Assembly (NCBI RefSeq): GCF_007859295.1
Contig: NZ_VOHB01000002.1
Location: forward strand, 2,171,624-2,235,623
DNA: 64,000 nucleotides
Origin: Planococcus sp. CPCC 101016
Lineage (GTDB): Bacteria > Bacillota > Bacilli > Bacillales_A > Planococcaceae
Direction: 5' to 3'
The translations under genes were made by a program, and so were the position numbers. Shown piece after piece: positions 28,024 through 35,643 of the stretch; position 1 is the stretch's first letter, and the number at the start of each line of letters is the position of its first letter. The notes beneath the pieces were generated by a model. That model saw only the letters and a list, made by a program, of their open reading frames with translations. It did no database searches and was not told the DNA's origin.

Positions 28024-28233
28024 ATGAGTCGTATAATTTCCTTTATAGTGTTTTCTGATCGTACGTCTGATATCTTAAAAAAGGAATTTTTTTACCAATA
28101 CTTGTGTATGTTTGCTTACAATGAAAGTAATCTAAGCATAGAAGATGCAGAATACAGTTGGCTTATGAATAAAGAAGTGATTCATGACTTGGATGATATC
28201 GATAAAGTCATTGAAGAATTGAAAAACGAATAG
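28024..28233 (+). CDS. Hypothetical small protein
   Basis: 69-aa acidic protein (MSRIISFIVFSDRTSDILKK) with no motif I recognise. AGAGGAGTAGATTTT before the ATG is a strong ribosome site, and a terminator follows at 28425-28459, so it looks like a real monocistronic gene. The size and acidic C-terminus (HDLDDIDKVIEELKNE) would suit an inhibitor or antitoxin, but nothing shows this directly. Confidence 0.55.
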   Translation: MSRIISFIVFSDRTSDILKKEFFYQYLCMFAYNESNLSIEDAEYSWLMNKEVIHDLDDIDKVIEELKNE

Positions 28234-28424
28234 TAAGTAAGTAAAAGTTATCTCAAATCTACTGGAAGTCTTCTCTCTTTTTCTTTAACACTTAGCTATC
28301 AGGGGAAGGGTTCACAATACGCTCCTCCATGATAATCTAGTAATTTTCCAGTAAATAATATTACTGGTTTTAGTTTTATGATAACAGGCCGAGTCATATT
28401 CTTGTTTAATTTTATTTAAAATAG

Positions 28425-28459
28425 AAAGCCTAAAGTGGATATTCACTTTAGGCTTTTTT
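28425..28459. terminator. Terminator between convergent cargo genes
   Basis: Perfect 13-bp stem (28425-28437 with 28444-28456) followed by TTT on the plus strand. Confidence 0.8.
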
Positions 28460-28510
28460 CAGTTATTCGATTGTGCTATACAGTGGTTAGGGCAGTATGA
28501 GCTTCTAGAA

Positions 28511-29311
28511 TCATTTGAGGTTTGAATTTAGCAGCCCACTTTTCCAGCTTGGGCCAATAGCTATTAAACGTGTATTCTCAGATAAAATTAAATAGGTTAA
28601 TCCATTATACTTTATGAAGCAAGGTAAAGGTTTTTTTATCGGGGTAATTAAAAAATTGGCTGGCACACACCTGTATTCTAAACAATTTAATGCATCGATA
28701 TTCAAATCAAGTTCTTTTTTAAAAGAATTTGCTATAAAATTTGCTTCCATAATAAGCGTTTCGAAATCATCTGAATATTTTAAGAAAAGTGCATTTAAAG
28801 GAATAGTTTTACTTTCACCATCTTCATCAGTAGTAAGAGTATAAGAATCATTAAATCCCAACGTTATTTCATATTCTTGAGCAGAAAAATTCTTATAAAT
28901 ATTCATCGCAACTTTAGCTAGTAACGCTGGTCTTACTTTATCAAAACTAAATGCTTTTGCTTTATTAAAATCTTCGTGGGCAAATGTTAAGTTTTCGATA
29001 CTACAATTGTGCGGATCATTATCTAAGTGTTCGATAATAAATTTTCGGTCTCGCATTTGATCAACAATTTCTTTACCGTACCATGCACACATGACTATTT
29101 CATATAATTTTTTATACCTTTTAGTAAATGGCGTACTACCAGTATATATGTAAGTTCGTTTCCCATTCTTTAAGTCGGTGTCACTGACGTACCAATTCAA
29201 CTCTTCAATTATACCCCAAAGATGAGATGTATATTCTGTACTACCATAAATCTCATTGTTTTCAGAAATAAATGTAATTCTATCCTCATCATGATTAACT
29301 ATTAGTCTCAT
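28511..29311 (-). CDS. HNH endonuclease-like protein
   Basis: 266-aa protein with an HNH signature EHLDNDPHNCSIENL near residues 94-108 (His, then two conserved Asn). It is preceded by a segment typical of intron- and phage-type HNH proteins (RYKKLYEIVMCAWYGKEI). The C-terminal half has no recognisable domain. The ribosome site AAGGGGATAACAA precedes the ATG. It is monocistronic, upstream of a terminator. In this setting it could be a restriction-type nuclease in the defence cargo or a selfish homing nuclease; there is no intron or split gene around it to support homing. Confidence 0.7.
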   Translation of the reverse strand: MRLIVNHDEDRITFISENNEIYGSTEYTSHLWGIIEELNWYVSDTDLKNGKRTYIYTGSTPFTKRYKKLYEIVMCAWYGKEIVDQMRDRKFIIEHLDNDPHNCSIENLTFAHEDFNKAKAFSFDKVRPALLAKVAMNIYKNFSAQEYEITLGFNDSYTLTTDEDGESKTIPLNALFLKYSDDFETLIMEANFIANSFKKELDLNIDALNCLEYRCVPANFLITPIKKPLPCFIKYNGLTYLILSENTRLIAIGPSWKSGLLNSNLK

Positions 29312-29425
29312 TTGTTATCCCCTTCTAGAATGAAGAAAATGTACATACGCTTATTTTTTAAGGCACTCTAAACTATAAAAATATTCTTTATGATTTCACT
29401 TTTTTCTAGACACCACAACACTCAA

Positions 29426-29989
29426 TTATCCGTATGTATTTGAAATCTTTTCAATTTGTCTATTAAAAGCATTTTTAAAATCAGTGGATAAGGAAGGTTT
29501 ATTTTGAATTTCGTCTGCCACCCAGGGCTGTAAGAGATAAGGAACCTCAGCAGTATTTAAATCTTCAACCATGTATTTTCCACTAACTTGACCAATAATA
29601 AATTTTTGAGAAAGCACAGCAATAGCTCCGTCGTGTAAAGGAAGGTTAGCAGTATGGTTATCTTCTTGAAATAGTGTGTATACTATTGCTTTTTGATAGT
29701 CGGTGAGTTTTTTCAAATTCTTTTCAGCATCCGCGTAAAAATCTCGTCTATTTTTAGCTTCCACGGCACTTTTAACTAATTTATATGACAAGTTAACAAC
29801 CAAAATCGACGTAGAAACTAAGAAAACTATTCCCACAATAAAACCATTTTGTTCTCTGAACTCCGTCATAAACAATCTTTCCAAAAAAGAAAGAGGAGAG
29901 AAAAGCAGAATGCCACTCGCTAAAGAAATTGCTGCCATAATTGATATTGGCAAAGTTAAAATTTCGGTAATTTTAAAATCCAAGTTCAT
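29426..29989 (-). CDS. SieB-like membrane protein paired with a nucleotide cyclase
   Basis: 187 aa. Two membrane helices (residues about 10-30, ILTLPISIMAAISLASGILL, and about 48-72, GFIVGIVFLVSTSILVVNL) precede a cytoplasmic domain. That domain, KNLKKLTDYQKAIVYTLFQE with NTANLPLHDGAIAVL-type sequence, resembles the superinfection-exclusion protein SieB family. Its start (29989, after GGAGGAAAAT) is 28 bp beyond the stop of the class III cyclase gene on the same strand, so they form an operon. By analogy with Pycsar, where a cyclase makes cCMP or cUMP to trigger a membrane effector, I infer this is the effector, with the soluble domain as nucleotide sensor. SieB resemblance is from pattern only. 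Confidence 0.65.
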   Translation of the reverse strand: MNLDFKITEILTLPISIMAAISLASGILLFSPLSFLERLFMTEFREQNGFIVGIVFLVSTSILVVNLSYKLVKSAVEAKNRRDFYADAEKNLKKLTDYQKAIVYTLFQEDNHTANLPLHDGAIAVLSQKFIIGQVSGKYMVEDLNTAEVPYLLQPWVADEIQNKPSLSTDFKNAFNRQIEKISNTYG

Positions 29990-30017
29990 ATTTTCCTCCA
30001 ATTCCTTTTCGTCTATT

Positions 30018-30752
30018 TTATTTTTTATTTAACCATTCTTCAATAAGCGTATTTATTACGGTTCCATGGTAATATTCTGGATCACTAAATCGACCTAAAG
30101 TATTCCACCCCCTCGTAAACCAACCTTGTTGTTCTTCAGTCAAATTTAGATGAAATGTTGGTGTGAGTACGATGGGACTGTTCACTACCTTATTTGCTAG
30201 GCCGCACATTTTTGATGCTTGATTAACTGCCTCTCCCATATACACGACCTCATTAATTGAAGAACCTTTGTATCCAGCTTTAATCATAAGCACTCGTCCA
30301 TAAGATACACCGATCCCTACCTTAATTGAACTATAACTTCTTTTTTCCAGTTTGTAATTAAGAACCTGAATTAAACTATTTATAGTTGCTATCATTCCTA
30401 AGATATTTCTAATATTTGAAGTCTTAGGTGTTTCAAAAATTCCTGAAACGCAGTCACCAACAATATCGATTTCACGACACTCAGAATATCCATTCATTAT
30501 GGCCACTATTTCACTTATATAAGCTCTGTATATCTTGGCCAAAACTCTATTTTGATGTATATCAGGAAGTTTAGACGAGTCACGTAAATCGACAAAAACC
30601 GAAGTGCAGTTTATGTAATAGCCATTAATAAAGGTTAGTTTATCGCTACTAGGAATGTGATCAAGTTCTTCAAAAGAACTTGAAGAATCTAGAATTTCGG
30701 TTAACCTCTTTTCACTTTCCTCAAAATCATAAAATTTATAATTATTTTTCAT
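30018..30752 (-). CDS. Class III nucleotide cyclase, Pycsar-type (SieB-linked)
   Basis: 244-aa soluble adenylate/guanylate cyclase homologue. The two metal-binding aspartates are present: Asp55 in SVFVDLRDSS and Asp100 in IDIVGDCVSG. KVGIGVSYGRVL (residues 144-155) and YMGEAVNQASKM with Asn177 complete the active-site motifs. A 50-residue N-terminal extension is unassigned. The family is used in Pycsar to make cyclic pyrimidine nucleotides on phage infection, though the substrate cannot be told from the sequence. It precedes the SieB-like gene by 28 bp. It differs clearly from the other cyclase in this element. Confidence 0.8.
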   Translation of the reverse strand: MKNNYKFYDFEESEKRLTEILDSSSSFEELDHIPSSDKLTFINGYYINCTSVFVDLRDSSKLPDIHQNRVLAKIYRAYISEIVAIMNGYSECREIDIVGDCVSGIFETPKTSNIRNILGMIATINSLIQVLNYKLEKRSYSSIKVGIGVSYGRVLMIKAGYKGSSINEVVYMGEAVNQASKMCGLANKVVNSPIVLTPTFHLNLTEEQQGWFTRGWNTLGRFSDPEYYHGTVINTLIEEWLNKK

Positions 30753-30991
30753 CTACTCGCCCCATTTCCATTTTTCAAGTGAATAATTTTGTGTAGTATG
30801 AATAGTCTTTTTCATTATTAGGAATAATAACTTATAAAATGGTTAACTGCTCACTGTCTTTGTTTCTCTTAAGGCAGACCATAAAATATATAATCCATTT
30901 ACCTATTGAATGAACCATACAGAAGCAACCATTCATAAGCTTTCCCTCTTTTTGCATCAGGCTGATGAGTTCAATTTCATTTACCCTTCTG

Positions 30992-31504
30992 CTACTTTCC
31001 TATAAATGGAATAATATTTATCAAAACAAAATATGCAGCAAAAGAACCTAATGACCATGTTGAAAGCTTGATGGATAAATTAAGCCATTTGAACTTTCTG
31101 ATAGCGATTTTCGAAGTCGTATGTATTTGACTTAAAAGATCGTCCACTTCATCTTCGGGTGTTTCGGAATCCTTTGCCCTTTTAAAATAATGCCAATTTT
31201 CATACTTTGCTACATCTCCAAAGAACCAATTGCCACGATGCGGATTGTAAAGCGTAGCTGATAACCCTTTGATTGCGGTTGTAATCCCTATTCCGAGCAA
31301 GATAAAGGCTAATGAGAAGGCAAATACAGCAAAGCCTTCTATTACTGTTAAACCATGCTTAAACAAGTTAAACACTTTTCCTTGCGATAAAATGATTCCG
31401 CCGAGAACTCCTAAAAATGCTAAAATAATAGATAGCTTTAAATCTGCATTTTGAATCCATTCATCATTTTTATTCAGTTGACTAGTTAGTTTTTCTGTTT
31501 CCAT
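30992..31504 (-). CDS. PycTM-like Pycsar membrane effector
   Basis: 170-aa protein with the DUF5706/Pycsar effector pattern: NDEWIQNADLKLSIILAFLG (residues 13-32) begins the first membrane helix. A second helix lies around 55-77, and a third near the C-terminus (TWSLGSFAAYFVLINIIPFI). In known systems PycTM disrupts the membrane when cCMP or cUMP made by the partner cyclase appears, stopping phage spread. It is divergent from the 328-aa cyclase with only 49 bp between starts, so they share a control region rather than an operon. Family assignment is fairly firm. Confidence 0.75.
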   Translation of the reverse strand: METEKLTSQLNKNDEWIQNADLKLSIILAFLGVLGGIILSQGKVFNLFKHGLTVIEGFAVFAFSLAFILLGIGITTAIKGLSATLYNPHRGNWFFGDVAKYENWHYFKRAKDSETPEDEVDDLLSQIHTTSKIAIRKFKWLNLSIKLSTWSLGSFAAYFVLINIIPFIGK

Positions 31505-31553
31505 GAGTAATCACCGTTTTCCATTTATTATATCACGAAAGGAGTTGGATATT

Positions 31554-32540
31554 ATGGGTTTGAAAGAACTAAAGGAAGAGTTAAATAATGATGTACATAG
31601 CATAATTAGTAATGAATTTGATGTAGAGGTAACAGAAACACGAATTGTTCCCACATTAGATTCTCAGGGTATAACCTATCCTAACTTGGATACTCAAACA
31701 ATAAAGGCTAAACAAATTAAAACTTGTGTTTTATACATAGACATGCGAAAGTCGACAGAATTGAATCTGAAACACAAGCCAAAAACCGTTACAAAACTTT
31801 ATGCTGCATTCATGAGGGCTATGGTAAAAGCAGCACAATACTACGGAGGAAAGGTTCGGAATATAATTGGTGATCGAGTGATGATTGTGTTCGATGAAGA
31901 GAACTGCCACACCGACGCAATCCAAACAGCAATACTGTTGAATTCAGTCGGATTATATATTATCAATAAACATTTTACTCATAATGATATCAGTTTTGGA
32001 ATTGGTGTTGACTATGGCAGAATGTTGGTTTCCAAAGGTGGAATCCGTAAAAACGGCGAGGACAATGCTCCTTATAAATCACTTGTTTGGCTCGGTAGAC
32101 CAGCGAATGTTGCAAGTAAACTCACTGATTTGGCAAATAAAGAGATTGAAATAAAAAATAAAGTAAAAAGCGAATTTATTTTAGCCAATGAAGGAGTTGG
32201 TATGCCAAGGACTAGGAAATCTATATCAGATTTCATGAAAAATGATTTATTAAATTATAGTGGGTGGGAGTCCTTTGAAGCGGCTTCATCGCAACCAGCT
32301 TTTTATTGCCAAAAACCCAGCATGAAGTTTTATTATATTGAAGAAGAAATAATAGAAACAATAACTACTTTAAAAACCCCCTCTATCCTTATTACGGAAA
32401 CTGTCTATCTCGCATATAAAAAAGCGAATCCCAACCACAGTTCAATCAAAGAAAACCATTGGAAAGAACAGGATAGTAATCTTTATTACGAACAATCGAT
32501 ATATGGATCAAGTTTAATTTACTCGTCTATACAAAACTAA
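31554..32540 (+). CDS. Pycsar-type class III nucleotide cyclase
   Basis: 328-aa cyclase with both metal aspartates: Asp63 in LYIDMRKSTEL and Asp107 in NIIGDRVMIVF. FGIGVDYGRML and WLGRPANVASKL (Asn185) complete the active site. The DMRKST and GDRVM wording is typical of Pycsar PycC enzymes. A long C-terminal region (about 215-328) follows, possibly regulatory. The start at 31554 was chosen for the GAAAGGAG site upstream; an in-frame ATG at 31503 would overlap the divergent effector gene. Partner: the PycTM-like protein. Cyclic CMP or UMP production is inferred from the family. Confidence 0.85.
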   Translation: MGLKELKEELNNDVHSIISNEFDVEVTETRIVPTLDSQGITYPNLDTQTIKAKQIKTCVLYIDMRKSTELNLKHKPKTVTKLYAAFMRAMVKAAQYYGGKVRNIIGDRVMIVFDEENCHTDAIQTAILLNSVGLYIINKHFTHNDISFGIGVDYGRMLVSKGGIRKNGEDNAPYKSLVWLGRPANVASKLTDLANKEIEIKNKVKSEFILANEGVGMPRTRKSISDFMKNDLLNYSGWESFEAASSQPAFYCQKPSMKFYYIEEEIIETITTLKTPSILITETVYLAYKKANPNHSSIKENHWKEQDSNLYYEQSIYGSSLIYSSIQN

Positions 32541-32559
32541 AATAAAGTTGATATGAATA

Positions 32560-32597
32560 AGAACCTTGGCTTCTAAGAAATTAGGGGTCAAGGTTCT
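32560..32597. terminator. Terminator after the Pycsar cyclase
   Basis: AGAACCTTG (32560-32568) pairs with CAAGGTTCT (32589-32597), followed by CTATTTT. It lies just inside the transposon right end. Confidence 0.7.
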
Positions 32598-32743
32598 CTA
32601 TTTTAAATGAGTAACAATTAAGAACAACCAAAAGCCAGGCCATTAATTTATTTTATGTATAGAGTATATATTGAAGTGTCAACTCTATATTGTTTTTTCA
32701 AACATATTATTCTTTAAATAATTTTTAACATATCAAATGAAAA

Positions 32744-32830
32744 AGACCTCAACTTTTTTGTTGAGACCTCAACTTTTTTGTCGAGACCTCAACTTTTTTG
32801 TCGAGACCTTAACTTTTTTGTATTTCAACA
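32744..32830. repeat. Transposon right end with four tandem putative TnsB sites
   Basis: Four head-to-tail 20-bp units at 32744, 32764, 32784 and 32804, each AGACCTCAACTTTTTTGT plus two bases, the last with one change. Nine bases follow to the terminal ACA at 32830. Read inward, the motif ACAAAAAAGTTG matches the left-end sites. Four abutting sites match the Tn7 right-end layout. Confidence 0.9.
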
Positions 32831-32835
32831 TCATC
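32831..32835. repeat. Right target-site duplication (TCATC)
   Basis: Identical to 6519-6523 on the other side of the transposon. Confidence 0.95.
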
Positions 32836-32955
32836 CACTGCAGATGATTGTTTGGTAACGTTCGGAATAGCGATAGCGATCAGCACCGTTATGATTAACA
32901 TGACAATCAGCATTTCAATTAAAGTGAAACCTCTTTGATTTTTCAATAAACGCAT
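32831..32955 (-). pseudogene. comGC: comGC 5' fragment, cut by transposon
   Basis: First 41 codons of the major competence pseudopilin, MRLLKNQRGFTLIEMLIVML onward, with the prepilin cleavage site G9/F10, Glu at +5 and the full membrane helix. The start at 32955 follows GAGGAGGAATACT. The frame runs into the transposon and ends after a few foreign codons at 32809. The remainder is at 6326-6523. Without its globular domain and second half, the product cannot form a pilus. Confidence 0.95.
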
Positions 32956-32966
32956 AGTATTCCTCC

Positions 32967-34010
32967 TCAAATGGTATGGACAAGATTGTACATTGGCATC
33001 AATATGGCCAAATAAGCTCCTACAATACAAACAGCAATCAGTATAAAAAAGCTCGGTTGGATAATGCGCAGCAATGCTTGTGTCTGCTGTTCAATCCGCT
33101 CCATTAAAACTTCACTGTACAGAATCAATTCTTTTCCAAGATAGCCGGTCATCTCGCCATGCTGGACGAAAGCCGGCATATCCTTGGAAATGAACGATAA
33201 ATGTTCGAGCGATGTGGAAAATGTTTGCCCCATCATCAGTTCTTCATGGGATAATCGCGTCATGAACTGAATGATCTTGTGGTAATTTTGGCGCTGAAGA
33301 AGATCGAGTGATTCCTGCATCGAAATTCCACTATGAAGTAATGTCCCCAATTCTCTGGCCAGCAAATGCGACCAATATAGCCTCATGAAGCCGCGAAGAA
33401 TCGGAACGGCCAGCAGCCACTTGATTTGCTGGTGAATTTCCTGTCTTTTCAGCAGCAGCCCGAATACATATACCGAGAAAGCCGCTGCTAAAAAAACTGC
33501 TATAAAGAAGTCAGGCAGGCTCAATAAATAGGCCGGCACCCCTGCAGTTTCATCACCCGACTGCAAGGATTTCATCATTTCAGTCAGATTCGGAACATAA
33601 CTGGTGCGAAAAAACAAAAAAAGCACAGAAGTGAAAATTAGGAGAGACACCGGATAAATCAAAATATTTTTCAGCTTCTTTTGTACTTGTTCCGTTCGTG
33701 AGAAGCTTTTCGCGATGCTGTCGATAGATTCCGGCAATCGTCCGTGGTATTCAGCAATTTCAACCGGAAACAGCACATGATCTTTAAAACCTAAAAATTT
33801 TAGGATTTCAGCGGCATTTCCTCCGCCTTTTAAAATGACGGTAATGCCGCTCAATGTCTGCTCCAACTTCGACGTATGCATCGGCAGCAAGAGCGTCAGT
33901 GCTACTGGCAACAGGTATCCTTCTTTCATCAGAACAGCCAGTCGTGTCAGAAATTGCTCACGGTCACGGAGACGGATCTTGTCTGAGTGCATAGGCAGCT
34001 TCAATCGCAC
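32967..34010 (-). CDS. comGB: ComGB, transformation pilus platform protein
   Basis: Polytopic GspF/PilC-family membrane protein (347 aa) that anchors assembly of the competence pilus. Two repeats of the family are visible: FLTRLAVLMKEGYLLPVAL near the start, and LLARELGTLLHSGISMQESL (residues about 210-230). Membrane helices lie around 110-135, 160-185 and at the C-terminus (FILIAVCIVGAYLAILMPMY). The GTG start at 34010 has AAGGAG nine bases upstream and overlaps comGA by 47 bp. It ends 11 bp before comGC. The gene is intact but lacks its pilin partner here. Confidence 0.93.
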   Translation of the reverse strand: MRLKLPMHSDKIRLRDREQFLTRLAVLMKEGYLLPVALTLLLPMHTSKLEQTLSGITVILKGGGNAAEILKFLGFKDHVLFPVEIAEYHGRLPESIDSIAKSFSRTEQVQKKLKNILIYPVSLLIFTSVLFLFFRTSYVPNLTEMMKSLQSGDETAGVPAYLLSLPDFFIAVFLAAAFSVYVFGLLLKRQEIHQQIKWLLAVPILRGFMRLYWSHLLARELGTLLHSGISMQESLDLLQRQNYHKIIQFMTRLSHEELMMGQTFSTSLEHLSFISKDMPAFVQHGEMTGYLGKELILYSEVLMERIEQQTQALLRIIQPSFFILIAVCIVGAYLAILMPMYNLVHTI

Positions 34011-35007
34011 CGATTTTCACTCCTTCCCGAACCTGGCCGGCAAAAGATAAATCATCCGGCAATGAATAGGTTTCCTTCAGACTCGCAGCCCGCAGCGCTT
34101 GTTCCAGCCGTTCCCCTTCAAGAATTTCATAAAGTGCACGGTAACATGCTTGAGATTGGCCAATATCTGAAAACATCGGAATAATCTTCTGGGCTGACAC
34201 CGCTACCAGAGTTTGAACCATATCTTCAAAGGACACGCCTAAATCATGCAGGCGGTGCAGGCAGCCAACAGAATGCCTGGCATGGATGGTCGAAAAAACC
34301 AAGTGTCCGGTCAAAGCTGCGCGTACTGCAATTTGCGCGGTTTCAGCATCGCGGATTTCCCCGATCATGATAATGTCAGGATCATGGCGAAGAATCGCCT
34401 TCAGTCCGGCAGCGTAGCTGAGGCCGGCTTTTTCATTTACCTGTATTTGTAGAATTGACTGGTTTTTGCGCTCCACCGGATCTTCGAGCGTAATGATGTT
34501 CCGATTCAATTTTTCAGCGCAATGCTTCAGCAGTGAGTATAAAGTTGTCGATTTCCCACAGCCTGTAGGGCCTGTCAGTAAAATGAGGCCTTGGGACGCT
34601 TCAGACAACTTCTCCAGCAGGCGGGCAGAGTCACGGAAAGCTGCGAGCTGGTGAATGGATTGGGCAGTATCGTCCGGCATGATCCGGATGACAATGCTTT
34701 CCTTTGTCAATACGGAAGGCAAAGTCGATATGCGAAAATAATGGGATAACTCGTTGATGGGAAGCTGGAATGAACCGGTTTGGGGTTTTCTTCTTTCACT
34801 CATGTCTAAAAGGGATAGGTATTTGAAATAAGCGATCATGCGATCACCCAAATCAAAGGGGAGTTGTGTCACTTGCCGAAGGTTTTGGAACGAACGGTAA
34901 GTGACGGTATAGCAGGATAGTTCGGGTTTAATGTGGATGTCTGTCGTGCCATTTTTTGCCGCATCATGCAAAAGGTCAACACAGCGGCGTTCGATAATCG
35001 ATTGCAT
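33964..35007 (-). CDS. comGA: ComGA, transformation pilus ATPase
   Basis: Traffic ATPase (PilB/GspE family, 347 aa) that powers pseudopilus assembly on the cytoplasmic side. It has Walker A GPTGCGKSTTLYSLL, the Asp box region ITLEDPVERK, Walker B DPDIIMIGEIRD and the His box TGHLVFSTIHARHS. The start at 35007 follows AGGAGGTGGAT and gives MQSIIERRCVDLLHDAA, matching family N-termini; the 55-codon upstream extension is not conserved. First gene of the comG operon, with one ComK-type half box about 90 bp upstream. Confidence 0.95.
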   Translation of the reverse strand: MQSIIERRCVDLLHDAAKNGTTDIHIKPELSCYTVTYRSFQNLRQVTQLPFDLGDRMIAYFKYLSLLDMSERRKPQTGSFQLPINELSHYFRISTLPSVLTKESIVIRIMPDDTAQSIHQLAAFRDSARLLEKLSEASQGLILLTGPTGCGKSTTLYSLLKHCAEKLNRNIITLEDPVERKNQSILQIQVNEKAGLSYAAGLKAILRHDPDIIMIGEIRDAETAQIAVRAALTGHLVFSTIHARHSVGCLHRLHDLGVSFEDMVQTLVAVSAQKIIPMFSDIGQSQACYRALYEILEGERLEQALRAASLKETYSLPDDLSFAGQVREGVKIGAIEAAYALRQDPSP

Positions 35008-35097
35008 ATCCACCTCCTGATTCTCTTTGAACAAAGGCCGCTTCTCTGTTCCCACATAGTATAACCGGCTCTTTTTGAGAAAGAAACAGCTTTCGCC

Positions 35098-35110
35098 AAA
35101 ATAAAATTTT
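35098..35110. promoter_or_regulatory. Possible ComK half-box upstream of comGA
   Basis: AAAA-N5-TTTT lies 91 bp before the comGA start. ComK sites normally need two such boxes; I see only one good copy, so this is tentative. A TATACT at about 35056-35061 could be the -10. Confidence 0.35.
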
Positions 35111-35321
35111 AAACCTCCAATAGGGGGCAAATCTGAAATTTGAGAGCAATTACCAGAAGCATACAAATTCAAATTTTTGTATTTTACCTAACATTACTCG
35201 GCGGCCTAAAGCCGTACACCTGTTTGTCACAAAGAAAGAGGAACTCGCTGTTTACACATTCACTCTATTTCCTATATAATAAACAAGAGATTATTGTGTT
35301 GTGGCAAAGGAGGGATTACCC

Positions 35322-35564
35322 ATGAATAATATGTTCAAATTAATGGGATGGTGGACTGGTATATTTGCAGTTCTCTTTTATGTAGGCGATATGGTCGAAG
35401 TATCATTATTAATGGTCGCTAACACCGGATTTTTTGTTCTTCTTGGATTCTTAAACATTTCTGAACGCATGTATTTGTATATTTTTGGTGCCTATTTGAC
35501 AGTATTTTTCGTAGGCTTCACTTATTACTCTACGTTCATCCACGTTCCTGGTGCTGGACATTAA
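35322..35564 (+). CDS. yqgY: DUF2626 membrane protein (YqgY-like)
   Basis: 80-aa membrane protein, MNNMFKLMGWWTGIFAVLFY, with three hydrophobic segments. It matches the small DUF2626 proteins found beside yqgX and comG in Bacillales. The start at 35322 is preceded by AAAGGAGGGATTACCC. It is divergent from comGA, followed by a strong terminator, and has no known function. Confidence 0.85.
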   Translation: MNNMFKLMGWWTGIFAVLFYVGDMVEVSLLMVANTGFFVLLGFLNISERMYLYIFGAYLTVFFVGFTYYSTFIHVPGAGH

Positions 35565-35585
35565 TCAATACGAAATTTAAAAACA

Positions 35586-35617
35586 AAAAGGGCATCGGAG
35601 AAATCCGATGCCCTTTT
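35586..35617. terminator. Bidirectional terminator yqgY/yqgX
   Basis: Perfect 14-bp stem (35586-35599 with 35604-35617, loop GAAA) with T-runs on both strands, between convergent genes. Confidence 0.9.
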
Positions 35618-35643
35618 TGTTTTTTATTGAAAGCTTTCGTCGC

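Larger units (their letters stand above)
6524..32830. mobile_element. Complete Tn7-like transposon inserted in comGC
   Basis: A 26,307-bp element bounded by TGTTAAAGGACAAAAAAGT on the left and, read inward, TGTTGAAATACAAAAAAGT on the right. It is flanked by the 5-bp duplication TCATC and carries putative TnsB sites at both ends. It holds tnsA, tnsB, tnsC and a tniQ/tnsD gene in the canonical order, reading leftward. Beyond tnsD are two uncharacterised genes; the rest is cargo, dominated by probable phage defence: a HEPN protein, a type I R-M system, an HNH protein and two cyclase-based systems. Base composition is visibly more AT-rich than the flanking host genes, which indicates foreign origin. 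Since intact ends, the duplication and all core genes are present, it may still be mobile. I infer that TnsD recognises comGC; I cannot say whether this site is already known. Confidence 0.97.

Noticed and set aside
32744..32823. Four regularly spaced repeats suggesting a CRISPR array
   Set aside because: The 20-bp units abut with no spacers, lie at the transposon terminus, and match the left-end motifs, so they are TnsB sites.
6524..32830. Prophage or integrative conjugative element
   Set aside because: No phage structural, integrase, relaxase or conjugation genes. Ends, duplication and tnsABCD identify a Tn7-like transposon.
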